Positions 26,525 through 36,529 of a stretch of DNA of 62,199 nt are shown here, one piece after another (the stretch's first letter is position 1; every line of letters begins with the position of its first letter). The notes beneath the pieces are model-generated. The model worked only from the letters and a program-made list of their open reading frames with translations, did no database searches and had not been told where the DNA came from. The translations under genes were made by a program, and so were the position numbers. The stretch is from contig JAGHUM010000031.1 in the NCBI GenBank assembly GCA_018064855.1, forward strand, positions 1 through 62,199. Direction: 5' to 3'. This stretch comes from Candidatus Physcocola equi (GTDB taxonomy: Bacteria > Bacteroidota > Bacteroidia > Bacteroidales > Paludibacteraceae).

Positions 26525-27349
26525 TTACTTCTTTCTTCTTTCAACGATGAACTTGTTGCTGGCCTTCTTAGGAGTGCGAGTCTTGTAACCCTTAGCCAAG
26601 ATACCCTTGCGTGAACGTGGGTGTCCACCAGACTGGCGACCTTCACCACCACCCATTGGGTGATCAACTGGGTTCATTACGACACCGCGGTTACGAGGAC
26701 GACGGCCCAACCAACGTGAACGACCTGCTTTACCAGATCTTTCGAGCATGTGGTCACCGTTACCTACGATACCTACAGTAGCCTTGCAAGAACAAAGAAT
26801 CATTCTCATTTCACCTGAAGGTAATTTAATAAGAGCATACTTGCCTTCTCTCGAAGTCAACTGTGCACCGGTACCTGCAGAGCGAACCAAAGCAGCACCC
26901 TGTCCTGGACGAAGTTCGATGTTGTGAATCATTGTACCAAGAGGAATGTTCTGCAAAGGAAGAGCGTTACCAACTTCAGGGGCAACGTTTTCACCCGATA
27001 CAAGTTCCTGACCTACCTGTAAACCGTTAGGCGCAAGAATGTAGCGCTTTTCACCATCCTTGTAGAAGAGCAGAGCGATACGAGCAGATCTGTTTGGATC
27101 GTATTCGATAGTCTTTACAACAGCTGGCACACCATCTTTTTCTCTCTTAAAGTCAATTACTCTAAACTTTCTCTTGTGACCGCCTCCAATGTAGCGCATT
27201 GTCATTTTACCGGTATTGTTACGACCACCAGTGCCGTGCATACCTTTTACAAGAGACTTTTCTGGCTTGTTTGTGGTAATTGTCTCAAACATGCCAATAA
27301 CTTTGTGTCTTTGCCCCGGTGTTGAGGGCTTGAATTTACGTACAGCCAT
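26525..27349 (-). CDS. rplB: 50S ribosomal protein L2
   Basis: A protein of 274 residues: [20 protein letters not shown], an OB-like half, an SH3-like half with [20 protein letters not shown], and the conserved [20 protein letters not shown] with the His near the peptidyl-transferase region. L2 joins the subunits and is needed for peptidyl transfer. Confidence 0.98.
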   Translation of the reverse strand: MAVRKFKPSTPGQRHKVIGMFETITTNKPEKSLVKGMHGTGGRNNTGKMTMRYIGGGHKRKFRVIDFKREKDGVPAVVKTIEYDPNRSARIALLFYKDGEKRYILAPNGLQVGQELVSGENVAPEVGNALPLQNIPLGTMIHNIELRPGQGAALVRSAGTGAQLTSREGKYALIKLPSGEMRMILCSCKATVGIVGNGDHMLERSGKAGRSRWLGRRPRNRGVVMNPVDHPMGGGEGRQSGGHPRSRKGILAKGYKTRTPKKASNKFIVERRKK

Positions 27350-27354
27350 TTTAT

Positions 27355-27642
27355 TTAAATATTGCTATAAAAGTCGATTTCTTGGCCATTCTCAAGAGTA
27401 ACGTAAGCTTTCTTGTATGAAGCAGAGAAACCCTTGATCAAGCTACGCTTAGTAGAACGCATTTTAGCCTTGCCGTTAACAATAGAGGTGTTTACAGAAG
27501 AAACCTTTACATTGTAAGCTTCTTCCACAGCCTTCTTGATGTCTTCCTTAGAGGCAGACTTAACGACACGGAAGCCATAAACACCACTCTGGTTGAGCTT
27601 GTCTAGCTTTTCAGTTACGATTGGTCTGATTATGATTCCCAT
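27355..27642 (-). CDS. rplW: 50S ribosomal protein L23
   Basis: A protein of 95 residues from ATG at 27642, giving [20 protein letters not shown], the usual start in this phylum. An ATG four codons upstream (27654) would overlap rplD by 8 bases and is less likely. The rest shows [20 protein letters not shown] and [21 protein letters not shown]23 lies at the tunnel exit. Confidence 0.95.
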   Translation of the reverse strand: MGIIIRPIVTEKLDKLNQSGVYGFRVVKSASKEDIKKAVEEAYNVKVSSVNTSIVNGKAKMRSTKRSLIKGFSASYKKAYVTLENGQEIDFYSNI

Positions 27643-27646
27643 TTTA

Positions 27647-28276
27647 TTATGCATTTAATGTGTTTTGAATATTTGCCAATGCACTTTCTGTGAAAATCAC
27701 AGTCTTTGCGTCCATAATTTTGTATGTGTTGAGCTCAGTTGCGTTGATAACGCTTGAGTTTGGCACGTTACGGGCCGACAAATATACGTTATTATTTGAT
27801 TCTGACAAAACTAAAACGGTTTTCTTATCAGAAACTTTCAAATTTGAAGTGAATTTCAAGTATTCTTTGGTCTTTGGAGCCTCGAAAGTGAAGTCTTCAA
27901 CAACAATAATCGCATTTTCCTGCGCCTTGTATGAAAGAGCACCCTTACGTGCCAATACCTTAGTTTTCTTGTTCAACTTGAAAGAGTAGTCGCGTGGCTG
28001 TGGACCGAAGATGCGACCACCACCAACGAGGACTGGAGACTTGATGTCACCTCTACGAGCACCGCCTCCACCCTTCTGCTTACCGAGCTTACGAGTTGAA
28101 CCGGCGTTTTCACTTCTTTCTTTTGCTTTGTGAGTTCCCTGGCGAAGATTTGCCAAGTACTGTTTAACTCCCAAGTAAATTACGTGGTCGTTAGGTACGA
28201 TACCGAAGATTGAGTCGCTCAAAGTGACTTTCTTGCCAGTATCTTCACCTTTGATATTTAATACGCTGAGTTCCAT
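27647..28276 (-). CDS. rplD: 50S ribosomal protein L4
   Basis: A protein of 209 residues: [60 protein letters not shown] and [20 protein letters not shown]4 extends a loop into the exit tunnel; in E. coli it also represses the S10 operon. It overlaps rplC's stop by one base. Confidence 0.97.
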   Translation of the reverse strand: MELSVLNIKGEDTGKKVTLSDSIFGIVPNDHVIYLGVKQYLANLRQGTHKAKERSENAGSTRKLGKQKGGGGARRGDIKSPVLVGGGRIFGPQPRDYSFKLNKKTKVLARKGALSYKAQENAIIVVEDFTFEAPKTKEYLKFTSNLKVSDKKTVLVLSESNNNVYLSARNVPNSSVINATELNTYKIMDAKTVIFTESALANIQNTLNA

Positions 28277-28890
28277 TACTTATTGATGATTACGATTGAA
28301 CCTTTAGTGCCTGGAAGAGAACCCTTCAATACGAGGATGTTGTTTTCAGGAATCACTTTTAATACTTCGAGATTCTTTACTGTGACAGTATCACCACCCA
28401 TGCGGCCGGCCATGCGAAGACCCTTGAACACACGTGCAGGATATGAACATGCACCGATTGAACCTGGAGCACGCTGACGGTCGTCCTGACCGTGAGTTGA
28501 CTGCTGCACACCACCGAAGCCGTGGCGTTTTACTACACCCTGGAATCCCTTACCTTTTGAGGTTCCGCATACGTCAACGAATTTTACATCAGCGAAAAGA
28601 TCAACAGTGATTACATCACCTAGATTGTAAACTTCGTCAAATTTGAACTCGGCCAAGTGTCTCTTTGGAGTTGTGTTCGCTTTCTTGAAGTGACCCAATT
28701 CAGCCTTAGGAGTGTTCTTTTCTTTCTTCTCCTGGAAACCGATCTGGACTGCTTCGTAACCGTCTTTTTCAACGGTTCTAACCTGCGTCACAACACAAGG
28801 ACCTACTTCGACAACAGTGCATGGCACATTTTTGCCCTCAGCACTGAAAACGGATGTCATTCCGATTTTTTTACCTAATAATCCTGGCAT
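28276..28890 (-). CDS. rplC: 50S ribosomal protein L3
   Basis: A protein of 204 residues: [40 protein letters not shown], then [20 protein letters not shown] and [16 protein letters not shown]3 is an early-assembling 50S protein; its loop reaches the peptidyl-transferase centre. Confidence 0.98.
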   Translation of the reverse strand: MPGLLGKKIGMTSVFSAEGKNVPCTVVEVGPCVVTQVRTVEKDGYEAVQIGFQEKKEKNTPKAELGHFKKANTTPKRHLAEFKFDEVYNLGDVITVDLFADVKFVDVCGTSKGKGFQGVVKRHGFGGVQQSTHGQDDRQRAPGSIGACSYPARVFKGLRMAGRMGGDTVTVKNLEVLKVIPENNILVLKGSLPGTKGSIVIINK

Positions 28891-28909
28891 TTCACTAAAA
28901 AATTAAAAA

Positions 28910-29215
28910 TTACACTTTGATTTCAACTTCTACACCGCTTGGCAATTCAAGCTTCATAAGCGCGTCAACTGTCTTCGCTGTCGAGCTGTAAATGTCGATC
29001 AGTCTCTTGTAAGAAGAAAGCTGGAACTGCTCACGTGACTTCTTGTTTACGAATGTAGAGCGGTTAACAGTAAAGATGCTTGTGTGAGTTGGAAGCGGAA
29101 TTGGACCGCTTACCATCGCACCAGTAGTCTTTACAGTCGATACGATCTTTTCGGCTGACTTGTCAACCAAAGTGTGGTCGTATGACTTCAATTTGATTCT
29201 AATTTTTTGACTCAT
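28910..29215 (-). CDS. rpsJ: 30S ribosomal protein S10
   Basis: A protein of 101 residues: [40 protein letters not shown] and [18 protein letters not shown]10 is in the 30S head and also takes part in antitermination with NusB. It lies 40 bases after fusA, so no separate S10 promoter region is obvious. Confidence 0.98.
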   Translation of the reverse strand: MSQKIRIKLKSYDHTLVDKSAEKIVSTVKTTGAMVSGPIPLPTHTSIFTVNRSTFVNKKSREQFQLSSYKRLIDIYSSTAKTVDALMKLELPSGVEVEIKV

Positions 29216-29255
29216 TTGAATCTATTAATAAAAAACTTGTTTGGTATTTCTTTAA

Positions 29256-31379
29256 TTACTTAAGAAGGTCAACACGGCCTTTTGCTTCTTCTACTACAGC
29301 CTTAGCGATAGTGTTAGAAACAGCTTCATAGTGTGAGAACTCCATTGAAGAAGTAGCACGACCAGAAGAGATTGTACGCAATGTGGTTACATAACCGAAG
29401 GTCTCTGCGAGCGGAACTTTAGCCTTAACGACACGAGCGCCAGTACGTGAAGTTTCCATGCCTTCAACCTGACCACGACGCTTGTTCAAGTCACCGATAA
29501 CGTCACCCATGTTTTCTTCTGGAGTAACGACTTCGAGTTTCATGATTGGTTCGAGCAAGATAGGCTTAGCCTTAGCGCAGGCAGCCTTAAACGCGAGGTT
29601 AGCGCAGATTTCGAATGAAAGCTGGTCCGAGTCAACTGGGTGATAGGAACCATCGACAACAACAACCTTCAACTGATCTACTGGGAAGCCAGCGAGAACG
29701 CCGTTCTTCATTGCGTTAACGAAACCTTTCTGGATAGCAGGGATGAATTCCTTAGGGATGTTACCACCCTTAACCTGGTCAACGAACTGGAGTGAGCCAA
29801 CGAAATCATCGTCAACTGGACCAACTTCGAGGAGCATATCTGCATACTTACCACGACCACCCGACTGCTTCTTATAAGATTCACGGTGTGAAACGGTAGT
29901 AGTGATTGATTCCTTGTAGTTAACCTGAGGCTTACCCTGGTTACATTCAACCTTGAATTCGCGTTTCAAACGGTCGATAATGATATCGAGGTGAAGCTCA
30001 CCCATACCAGAGATGACTGTCTGACCGCTCTGTTCGTCTGTGCGGACAACGAATGTAGGGTCTTCTTCAGCGAGCTTAGCAAGACCATTGCCGAGCTTAT
30101 CTACGTCAGCCTGAGACTTAGGTTCAACTGCGATACCGATCACTGGATCTGGGAACTTGATTGATTCAAGCACGATCTGGTTGTTTTCGTCGCAGAGAGT
30201 ATCACCAGTACGGATATCCTTGAAACCTACACCAGCAGCGATATCACCAGCCTCAACGACTTCGATAGCGTTCTGCTTGTTTGAGTGCATCTGGAACAAA
30301 CGTGACACACGTTCCTTCTTACCTGAGCGTGGAATGAACACATAAGAACCGGCATCAACCTTACCAGAGTAAACTCTGAAGTAGCTCAAACGGCCAACGA
30401 ATGGGTCGGTAGCGATCTTAAACGCGAGGGCGCAAAGAGGTTCGTTTTCGTCAGCGTGACGAACGATCTTTTCATCTTCCGAGTCAACAGAGTGACCGAT
30501 GATGTCGTTACGGTCCTTAGGGCTTGGGAGGTAAGCGCAAACAGCGTCAAGCATAGTCTGCACGCCTTTGTTCTTGAATGAAGAACCACAGATAACAGGG
30601 AACAATTCGTTAGCAAGAGTACCCTTACGGATAGCTGCACGGATTTCTTCTTCTGAGATTGATTCAACATCACCCGAGAGGTATTTTTCCATGAGAGCAT
30701 CATCGAACTCAGAAACAGTTTCGAGCATCTTTTCTCTCCACTCTTCTGCTTCAGCGCGAAGTTCTGGGCGGATTTCACCAACTTCGTACTCAGCACCCTG
30801 AGTTTCATCGTGCCAAAGGATCTCCTTCATTTTGATGAGGTCAACTACGCCCTTGAAGTTTTCTTCAGAGCCTACAGGGATTTGAATAGCGCAAGATCTT
30901 GCACCGAGGATGTCCTTGATCTGCTTCACAACTTCATAGAAGTTAGCGCCCGAACGGTCCATCTTGTTAACGTAGCAGATACGAGGCACACCGTACTTTT
31001 CAGCCTGGTTCCATACAGTTTCAGACTGTGGCTGTACACCACCAACCGCGCAGAATGTAGCAACTGCGCCGTCGAGCACACGGAGAGAGCGTTCCACCTC
31101 AGCGGTGAAGTCAACGTGTCCTGGAGTATCAATCAAGTTGAACTTGTACTTCTTGCCATCATAATTCCAGAAACAAGTAGTAGCAGCAGAAGTGATGGTT
31201 ATACCACGTTCCTGTTCCTGAGCCATCCAGTCCATTGTTGCGCCACCATCGTGCACTTCACCGATTTTGTGAGTAAGACCAGTGTAGAACAAAATACGTT
31301 CAGAAGTAGTAGTCTTACCAGCATCGATGTGGGCCATGATACCGATATTTCGAGTTAAATGTAAATCGTGCTTTGCCAT
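29256..31379 (-). CDS. fusA: Elongation factor G
   Basis: A protein of 707 residues. The GTPase domain has [20 protein letters not shown] (P-loop), [11 protein letters not shown] (G2), [20 protein letters not shown] (G3) and NKMD (G4). Domains II-V follow, with [19 protein letters not shown] in domain III and the C-terminal [11 protein letters not shown] and [19 protein letters not shown] moves tRNA and mRNA after peptide transfer and splits ribosomes with RRF. It lies between rpsG and rpsJ, linking the str and S10 parts into one unit. Confidence 0.98.
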   Translation of the reverse strand: MAKHDLHLTRNIGIMAHIDAGKTTTSERILFYTGLTHKIGEVHDGGATMDWMAQEQERGITITSAATTCFWNYDGKKYKFNLIDTPGHVDFTAEVERSLRVLDGAVATFCAVGGVQPQSETVWNQAEKYGVPRICYVNKMDRSGANFYEVVKQIKDILGARSCAIQIPVGSEENFKGVVDLIKMKEILWHDETQGAEYEVGEIRPELRAEAEEWREKMLETVSEFDDALMEKYLSGDVESISEEEIRAAIRKGTLANELFPVICGSSFKNKGVQTMLDAVCAYLPSPKDRNDIIGHSVDSEDEKIVRHADENEPLCALAFKIATDPFVGRLSYFRVYSGKVDAGSYVFIPRSGKKERVSRLFQMHSNKQNAIEVVEAGDIAAGVGFKDIRTGDTLCDENNQIVLESIKFPDPVIGIAVEPKSQADVDKLGNGLAKLAEEDPTFVVRTDEQSGQTVISGMGELHLDIIIDRLKREFKVECNQGKPQVNYKESITTTVSHRESYKKQSGGRGKYADMLLEVGPVDDDFVGSLQFVDQVKGGNIPKEFIPAIQKGFVNAMKNGVLAGFPVDQLKVVVVDGSYHPVDSDQLSFEICANLAFKAACAKAKPILLEPIMKLEVVTPEENMGDVIGDLNKRRGQVEGMETSRTGARVVKAKVPLAETFGYVTTLRTISSGRATSSMEFSHYEAVSNTIAKAVVEEAKGRVDLLK

Positions 31380-31412
31380 AATAAAGTTTGATAAACTAAA
31401 AATTTAAAAAAA

Positions 31413-31889
31413 TCAGAAACGGAAGTGAGCGAATGCACGGTTAGCTTCAGCCATCTTGTGCATATCTTCTTTACGCTTGAATGCGCCACCCTGCAAGTTA
31501 TAAGCGTCTGAGATTTCAGCTGCCAACTTATCTGCCATTGAGTGACCACTTCTCTTGCGAGCGTAAGTAATCATGTTCTTCATAGAGATTGACTCCTTAC
31601 GGTCTGGTCTGATTTCTGTAGGAACCTGGAAAGTAGCACCACCGATACGGCGAGACTTAACTTCTACCAATGGAGTGATGTTTTCCAACGCCTTTTTCCA
31701 GATGTCAAGCGGAGCTTCTTCGCTGTTAGGGAATTTAGCCTTCAAGTTTTCCAATGCTGAATAGAAAATTGTATAGGCGATGCTCTTTTTGCCGTCATAC
31801 ATCAAGTGGTTAACGAATCTTGTAACCATTACTTCGTTGAAGACGGGATCTGGTAAAATTACCCGTTTCTTAGGGGTTGCTTTTCTCAT
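31413..31889 (-). CDS. rpsG: 30S ribosomal protein S7
   Basis: A protein of 158 residues: [59 protein letters not shown] and [11 protein letters not shown]7 starts 30S head assembly; in E. coli it represses its own operon by binding mRNA between rpsL and rpsG. The matching spacer here is structured (see 31940-31986). Confidence 0.98.
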   Translation of the reverse strand: MRKATPKKRVILPDPVFNEVMVTRFVNHLMYDGKKSIAYTIFYSALENLKAKFPNSEEAPLDIWKKALENITPLVEVKSRRIGGATFQVPTEIRPDRKESISMKNMITYARKRSGHSMADKLAAEISDAYNLQGGAFKRKEDMHKMAEANRAFAHFRF

Positions 31890-31939
31890 TTTGTTTAATA
31901 ATTCTGTTCTTGTTTGGCTGCGCTATCGCTCTTCAATCA

Positions 31940-31986
31940 GCCGGTCGTGCCGGCCGTTTACTCAACCTGATATGCTACCAGTAAAC
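31940..31986 (-). promoter_or_regulatory. Structured rpsL-rpsG spacer, possible S7 mRNA site
   Basis: The 148-base spacer is the longest gap in the super-operon. It holds a GC stem (GCCGG 31940-31944 with CCGGC 31950-31954) and next to it a 7-base inverted repeat (GTTTACT 31956-31962, AGTAAAC 31980-31986). The E. coli str operon has its S7 repressor site at the same place; a role here is inferred from position only. Confidence 0.35.
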
Positions 31987-32037
31987 TCAAACAATGTTAA
32001 TAATTACTTGAAATAGAAAGGATCAAGGTGGAACCGA

Positions 32038-32424
32038 TTACTTCTTAGCTCCTGCCTTAGGACGCTTAGCTCCGTATTTAGAGCGACGCTGAGTACGGCC
32101 TGCAACGGCTGCAGTATCCAAAGTACCACGAACGATGTGGTAGCGTACACCTGGAAGGTCTTTCACACGACCACCACGTACGAGTACGATTGAGTGTTCC
32201 TGCAAGTTGTGGCCTTCTCCTGGGATGTAGGCGTTAACTTCCTTCTGGTTGGTGAGGTGAACACGGGCAACCTTACGCATAGCCGAGTTTGGCTTCTTAG
32301 GGGTTGCTGTGTAAACTCTTACACATACGCCACGTCTCTGTGGGCACAAGTTCAGCGCTGGAGACTTACTCTTGTCTTCCAATGAAGTCCTTCCTTTTCT
32401 AACTAACTGTTGAATCGTAGGCAT
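32038..32424 (-). CDS. rpsL: 30S ribosomal protein S12
   Basis: A protein of 128 residues: [60 protein letters not shown] and [17 protein letters not shown]. Both Lys positions at which change gives streptomycin resistance (in PKKPNSA and in RVKDLPG) carry the wild-type residue. S12 is at the decoding centre. It is the first gene of the super-operon. Confidence 0.98.
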   Translation of the reverse strand: MPTIQQLVRKGRTSLEDKSKSPALNLCPQRRGVCVRVYTATPKKPNSAMRKVARVHLTNQKEVNAYIPGEGHNLQEHSIVLVRGGRVKDLPGVRYHIVRGTLDTAAVAGRTQRRSKYGAKRPKAGAKK

Positions 32425-32477
32425 TTTTAAAAACTTTTAACTTTTAATTTTACTGATATACTTTTACTAATAGTATG

Positions 32478-32508
32478 CAAAGTTACAAACAAATTCCAAC
32501 ATTACCAA
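32478..32508 (-). promoter_or_regulatory. Promoter of the ribosomal protein super-operon
   Basis: On the minus strand TTG (32508-32506), a 20-base spacer and TAACTTTG (32485-32478) fit the Bacteroidetes consensus. The rpsL start is about 53 bases downstream of the box. Confidence 0.65.
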
Positions 32509-32616
32509 CAAGTTCTTAAAAAAATTACACTTAATTTTCACAAAATTACCTTTTTAGCATTTTTTTCGTTTTCCTCCCTTTCCTTTCATTTTTATGCTTA
32601 TTCAAGTAAAAAAACG

Positions 32617-32624
32617 TATATTTG
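32617..32624 (+). promoter_or_regulatory. -7 box for the 7TM-HD gene
   Basis: TATATTTG matches TAnnTTTG and lies 25 bases before the ATG at 32650. It is divergent from the rpsL promoter; TTTA at 32591-32594 is the best upstream partner. Confidence 0.5.
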
Positions 32625-32649
32625 CAACGTTATAATTTCATTTTACAAC

Positions 32650-34860
32650 ATGGAAAAAGAATTTTCTGATAAAAATAATATTGAGGCGGAAGAAAACATG
32701 CAGCTACAGCCTCCCTATAATGAAGTGGTAGAATCTAACGAAGATGTATTCAAGCAGAGGGCTCAAAATATCTGGCACTATCTAAAAAGATTCAGTCCAT
32801 TTTTTATCGCAGCGCTCATTATTGTGCTGGTCTTTCCTTCTGGCATGAAATTTAAATACGCATACGAGCTCGGGAAGCCTTGGATGTATGGAACTCTCTA
32901 TGCTCCATTCAGTTACTCCATATTAAAGTCGGACTCTGAAATTGAGCGAGACTATATCGGCCAACTTAGGAACTACTATAAACCTTGTTACCATATAGAC
33001 AATGAGGTTACAGAAAAAGTGCTGAATGATTTTGAAAGGAAAGCGCCCAACATCGCCAATAATATGGGGGATGAATATGTGCGTTACCTCAAAAAAAGCC
33101 TTAAAGACATATATAAAAAAGGTGTCATGACTTCAGATGACCACAACGAAGTGGAGAAAATCGGCATGCAGCAAATTCGTGTTTCCACACAATACAATTC
33201 TGAAGCCGAAGAAGAAAGTATTTATGAAGTGGTTGATTTCAAGAATGTTTATACCATCAAATCTGCTTATCAGTCCATCATACGGAAGGCTCCTAAAAGT
33301 CTGGACAGTGTCCTCATTCAACGGCTGAACATTAATGAACTTCTTAAATGCAATTTGATTTTCGACAAAAAGATTTCTGAGAAGCAGCGCGAAAATTGCA
33401 GAAAAAGCGTATCCGCAACAGGTAAAATGGTGCAAAAAGGACAAAAGATCATCGTTGCAGGCGATTTGATTGGAGACGAGCAATACGCGCAACTCAAATC
33501 TCTTCAAAAGATTTATGAGCAAGACAACAGCATTGCAAATACTAAATCGGTCAATATTGGACAGTTTGTTTGCACTTTGTGTTTTCTTACTGCATTCTTC
33601 TTGTACTTAATGCTTTTCCGCGAAAAATTTTACAACAAGCAAAATGTAATTTTCATGTTGGGACTCATTGTCGGGATGTGTTGTCTGACAGCAGGTGTTG
33701 TGAAAATAGGATATGACCTCAAAATAGTTTCGGTTTATATCATTCCATATGCGTTGGTTCCAATCACTATAAGTGCATTCTTCGATACTCGGACAGCGCT
33801 TTTCACCCATTTGACAACTGTTCTCATTTGTTCTCTTATCGCACCGGAGGAGTTTCAGTTTCTGCTGCTTCAGGTCGTAAGCGGTATGATATGCATCAGC
33901 ACTCTTAAGCATTTCTATCAGCGATCACAGCTCTTTATCACTGCAGCAGTGATGGGAGGGTTATATATTCTGACCTACCTTGGTTTGGTCATGGTTTATT
34001 CATCAGGCTGGGATGATAAAGACACAGTAGCATTGGTTTCTTTCATCATCAACGCCACCCTCTTACTCTTCACATACCCACTGATTTTCATCTTTGAAAA
34101 GATGTTTGACTTCGTTTCAGACATCACACTCGTGGAACTGACGAACTCAAACAATCCACTTTTGCGTGAGTTTTCTGAAAAAGCGCCAGGAAGTTTCCAG
34201 CATTCCATGCAAGTAAGCAACCTGGCAAGCTACGCCGCAGACAGTATCGGAGGCAACGCACTGCTTGCAAGAGCTGGTGCTCTGTATCATGATATAGGTA
34301 AAATGCACAATCCTATCTATTTCACAGAGAATCAAAACGGCTACAACCCGCACCGTCCGGGAGATGAGAAGGAAAGCGCGCGACGTATCATACGGCACGT
34401 TGAACACGGACTGAAAACCGCAGCAAGATACAACCTACCTAAAAGGATTCAAGACTTCATCAGCACACACCACGGACACAACGTTGTAGGCTATTTCTAT
34501 ACAACATATAGCAACAGTCATCCCGACGAAGTAGTAGATAAAGCAGACTTCGCCTACCCATACGAGTTACCAAACTCTAAAGAGACTGCTATTGTAATGA
34601 TGTGCGACGCTGTTGAAGCCGCTTCACGAAGTATGAAAGACTACACACAAGAAAGCATTTCAAAGTTGGTCAACAACATCGTCAACAGTCAGCTCAGTTC
34701 GGGTGCATTTGCCAACGCGCCAATCACGTTAAAGCAGATTGAAACAGTGAAAAGCACATTGGTGGAAAAAATCATCAATATGTACCACTCCCGCATACGT
34801 TATCCAGAATTGAACAAAAACACAAAAACGAGTCAAGCTGAACAACAAAAAGAGAATTGA
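32650..34860 (+). CDS. 7TM-HD family phosphohydrolase (PgpH-like)
   Basis: A protein of 736 residues. An N-terminal cytoplasmic tail and one membrane helix (about 52-68) precede an extracytoplasmic 7TMR-HDED domain (about 70-300). A block of about seven helices follows (300-495), then a cytoplasmic HD domain with FQHSMQVSNLASYAADSIGG, the HD pair in ALYHDIGKM (about 548-556) and STHHGHNVVGYFY. This layout is that of PgpH, which hydrolyses c-di-AMP in Listeria and relatives. The substrate in Bacteroidetes is probably the same second messenger, but that is inferred from the family. The last 20 residues are polar and disordered. Confidence 0.9.
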   Translation: MEKEFSDKNNIEAEENMQLQPPYNEVVESNEDVFKQRAQNIWHYLKRFSPFFIAALIIVLVFPSGMKFKYAYELGKPWMYGTLYAPFSYSILKSDSEIERDYIGQLRNYYKPCYHIDNEVTEKVLNDFERKAPNIANNMGDEYVRYLKKSLKDIYKKGVMTSDDHNEVEKIGMQQIRVSTQYNSEAEEESIYEVVDFKNVYTIKSAYQSIIRKAPKSLDSVLIQRLNINELLKCNLIFDKKISEKQRENCRKSVSATGKMVQKGQKIIVAGDLIGDEQYAQLKSLQKIYEQDNSIANTKSVNIGQFVCTLCFLTAFFLYLMLFREKFYNKQNVIFMLGLIVGMCCLTAGVVKIGYDLKIVSVYIIPYALVPITISAFFDTRTALFTHLTTVLICSLIAPEEFQFLLLQVVSGMICISTLKHFYQRSQLFITAAVMGGLYILTYLGLVMVYSSGWDDKDTVALVSFIINATLLLFTYPLIFIFEKMFDFVSDITLVELTNSNNPLLREFSEKAPGSFQHSMQVSNLASYAADSIGGNALLARAGALYHDIGKMHNPIYFTENQNGYNPHRPGDEKESARRIIRHVEHGLKTAARYNLPKRIQDFISTHHGHNVVGYFYTTYSNSHPDEVVDKADFAYPYELPNSKETAIVMMCDAVEAASRSMKDYTQESISKLVNNIVNSQLSSGAFANAPITLKQIETVKSTLVEKIINMYHSRIRYPELNKNTKTSQAEQQKEN

Positions 34861-34897
34861 GGTTAAGTTTTCCTTAAAAGAATATCTTTATAAACAA

Positions 34898-34938
34898 GAA
34901 ACGCCGGCATGGGATTCATGTCGGCGTTTCTTATCGGC
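34898..34938 (+). terminator. Terminator after the 7TM-HD gene
   Basis: Arms 34898-34911 and 34917-34930 (14 bases, one G-T pair) enclose GGATT and are followed by TTATC. It lies between convergent genes and may work for both. Confidence 0.65.
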
Positions 34939-34954
34939 ATATTCTATTGAGGTG

Positions 34955-36520
34955 TCATCTAGTTCGCGGAGATGTCGCACCCGTTATACCATCCGGTTCA
35001 ACTGAGGTATTTTCAGGGAATCCCGAATTAGCTTTTATCTCATCTTTCTGGATCACCGAAAGGAAATCAGCATAAGTCTTCACAACAGGAGCAGACGAAA
35101 ACTCGACAACATTGTAGTTTTTCAACAAATCGTCATCATAACGGGGATATGAATGTGGCATAGGCAATGGTTTGCCAGATTTGCCTTCTTCATCAATATG
35201 AGCAAAATAGGGACGCGAGTAATTTCCATCACCACGGCGCGAGCTTACCACCAGCCAACGGCTTTCTGAAGACCAGTCATGATAGCTGTCAGATTCTGTA
35301 GGGCTGTTCACTTCGCTCATATTACGCACCTCTTTTGTTTCCAGGTTCATAATAAACAAATCGGCTGTTCTATTAGTCTGGGTTGATGTACCGTACAAAG
35401 CCCCTGTGAAAGCCAAGAATTTTCCATCTGGTGACACACGCGGATATGTGGCGCTTCTTTTATCCTTTGCAGCAGCATATACCAATTCCGGTTCACCCCA
35501 AGATAGGGAATCCACATTGAAAGGAATACGATAAATATCGTAGAGCAAATGTCGATAATTATTGCATACCGTGAACACCGAATCCGACACATTATAATAA
35601 AGATATTTTCCATCGGGGCTCCAATTCGGATTTGTTTCTTGCTTTAATCTGGTATTCTGAATTGGGGAGATGGTATTTTTTTCTATATCATACAAAACCA
35701 AATCCGAATAAAAGTCAAAAGGTTCGACTTTATTTTTATCATTTGACGAGAAACATTGTTTTATCACATTGGAAGAGAATGCTATATATGGCAGATTCGG
35801 ATGCCATGCAGGATAAACAGTACCTGCAAACATCTCCTTGGTTCGTGTATTGATTTTTTTTACTTGTCCATTATAGGTTAGAATCAACCCTCCATTTGGG
35901 CCACGGAAATAAAACATCTTATTTTCAGGATGATTTCTTTGAGCAGTATGGCAATTCACGCATTTCTGCGTTCTGACGTGAGGGTCACGATGGAAAAATT
36001 TGTTCTCAAATATCGACTGTGTTTCTCCTGTTTCCAAATCACTCTGAAAAATTCCAATCAAGCCTGTACCCATATAAGACGGTTCTATCAATCGATATGT
36101 CAAATAACGATCAATTGAATCAGGGCTGACAGTCTCATTAAAAGGCTCAAAATGCAGCCATCGGCCTTCTTTCTTGGCATACACATCAAAAGACAGAGTT
36201 CCTCCGACATTATTGGCCAAAAGTTTTTTCCATGATGGTACATCGATGACGAAATTGTTTTTAGAATCTCCAATCACTTCAATAGTCTCGCCCTTTTCTC
36301 CGGAAATTTTCAATGCTGTCGCCTCCCAATCTCCCTTAAGATAAAAATTGGTTGGAGAGATGTTGACAGGCACAGTCACATTTTGAAAGTCAGGAGATAT
36401 ATCCGGTCTTGTTTGTGTGTCATAAGATGATTCCGGGAAATGAGGAGTGCATGACGAAAGCGCCATAGAACACATGACTGACGCCACAACATATTTTAGC
36501 AATTTATTCATACGCATCAT
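34955..36520 (-). CDS. Lipoprotein with WD40-like (PD40/TolB-type) repeats and a CxxCH haem motif
   Basis: A protein of 521 residues. A lipoprotein signal with LSSC (Cys24) leads to a domain of about 150 residues. A single c-type haem motif, CVNCH, is at 187-191. After it come propeller repeats of the PD40 type, WSPDGKYLYY near 300 and VSPDGKFLAF near 370, with HDWSSESRWLVVSSRRGD near 420. This combination suggests an envelope protein that may carry one covalent haem. Its start is 9 bases after the DUF6057 stop, so the two form an operon. Function is not known. The first residues offer three ATGs; the first is used here. Confidence 0.75.
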   Translation of the reverse strand: MMRMNKLLKYVVASVMCSMALSSCTPHFPESSYDTQTRPDISPDFQNVTVPVNISPTNFYLKGDWEATALKISGEKGETIEVIGDSKNNFVIDVPSWKKLLANNVGGTLSFDVYAKKEGRWLHFEPFNETVSPDSIDRYLTYRLIEPSYMGTGLIGIFQSDLETGETQSIFENKFFHRDPHVRTQKCVNCHTAQRNHPENKMFYFRGPNGGLILTYNGQVKKINTRTKEMFAGTVYPAWHPNLPYIAFSSNVIKQCFSSNDKNKVEPFDFYSDLVLYDIEKNTISPIQNTRLKQETNPNWSPDGKYLYYNVSDSVFTVCNNYRHLLYDIYRIPFNVDSLSWGEPELVYAAAKDKRSATYPRVSPDGKFLAFTGALYGTSTQTNRTADLFIMNLETKEVRNMSEVNSPTESDSYHDWSSESRWLVVSSRRGDGNYSRPYFAHIDEEGKSGKPLPMPHSYPRYDDDLLKNYNVVEFSSAPVVKTYADFLSVIQKDEIKANSGFPENTSVEPDGITGATSPRTR

Positions 36521-36529
36521 TGATAATTA

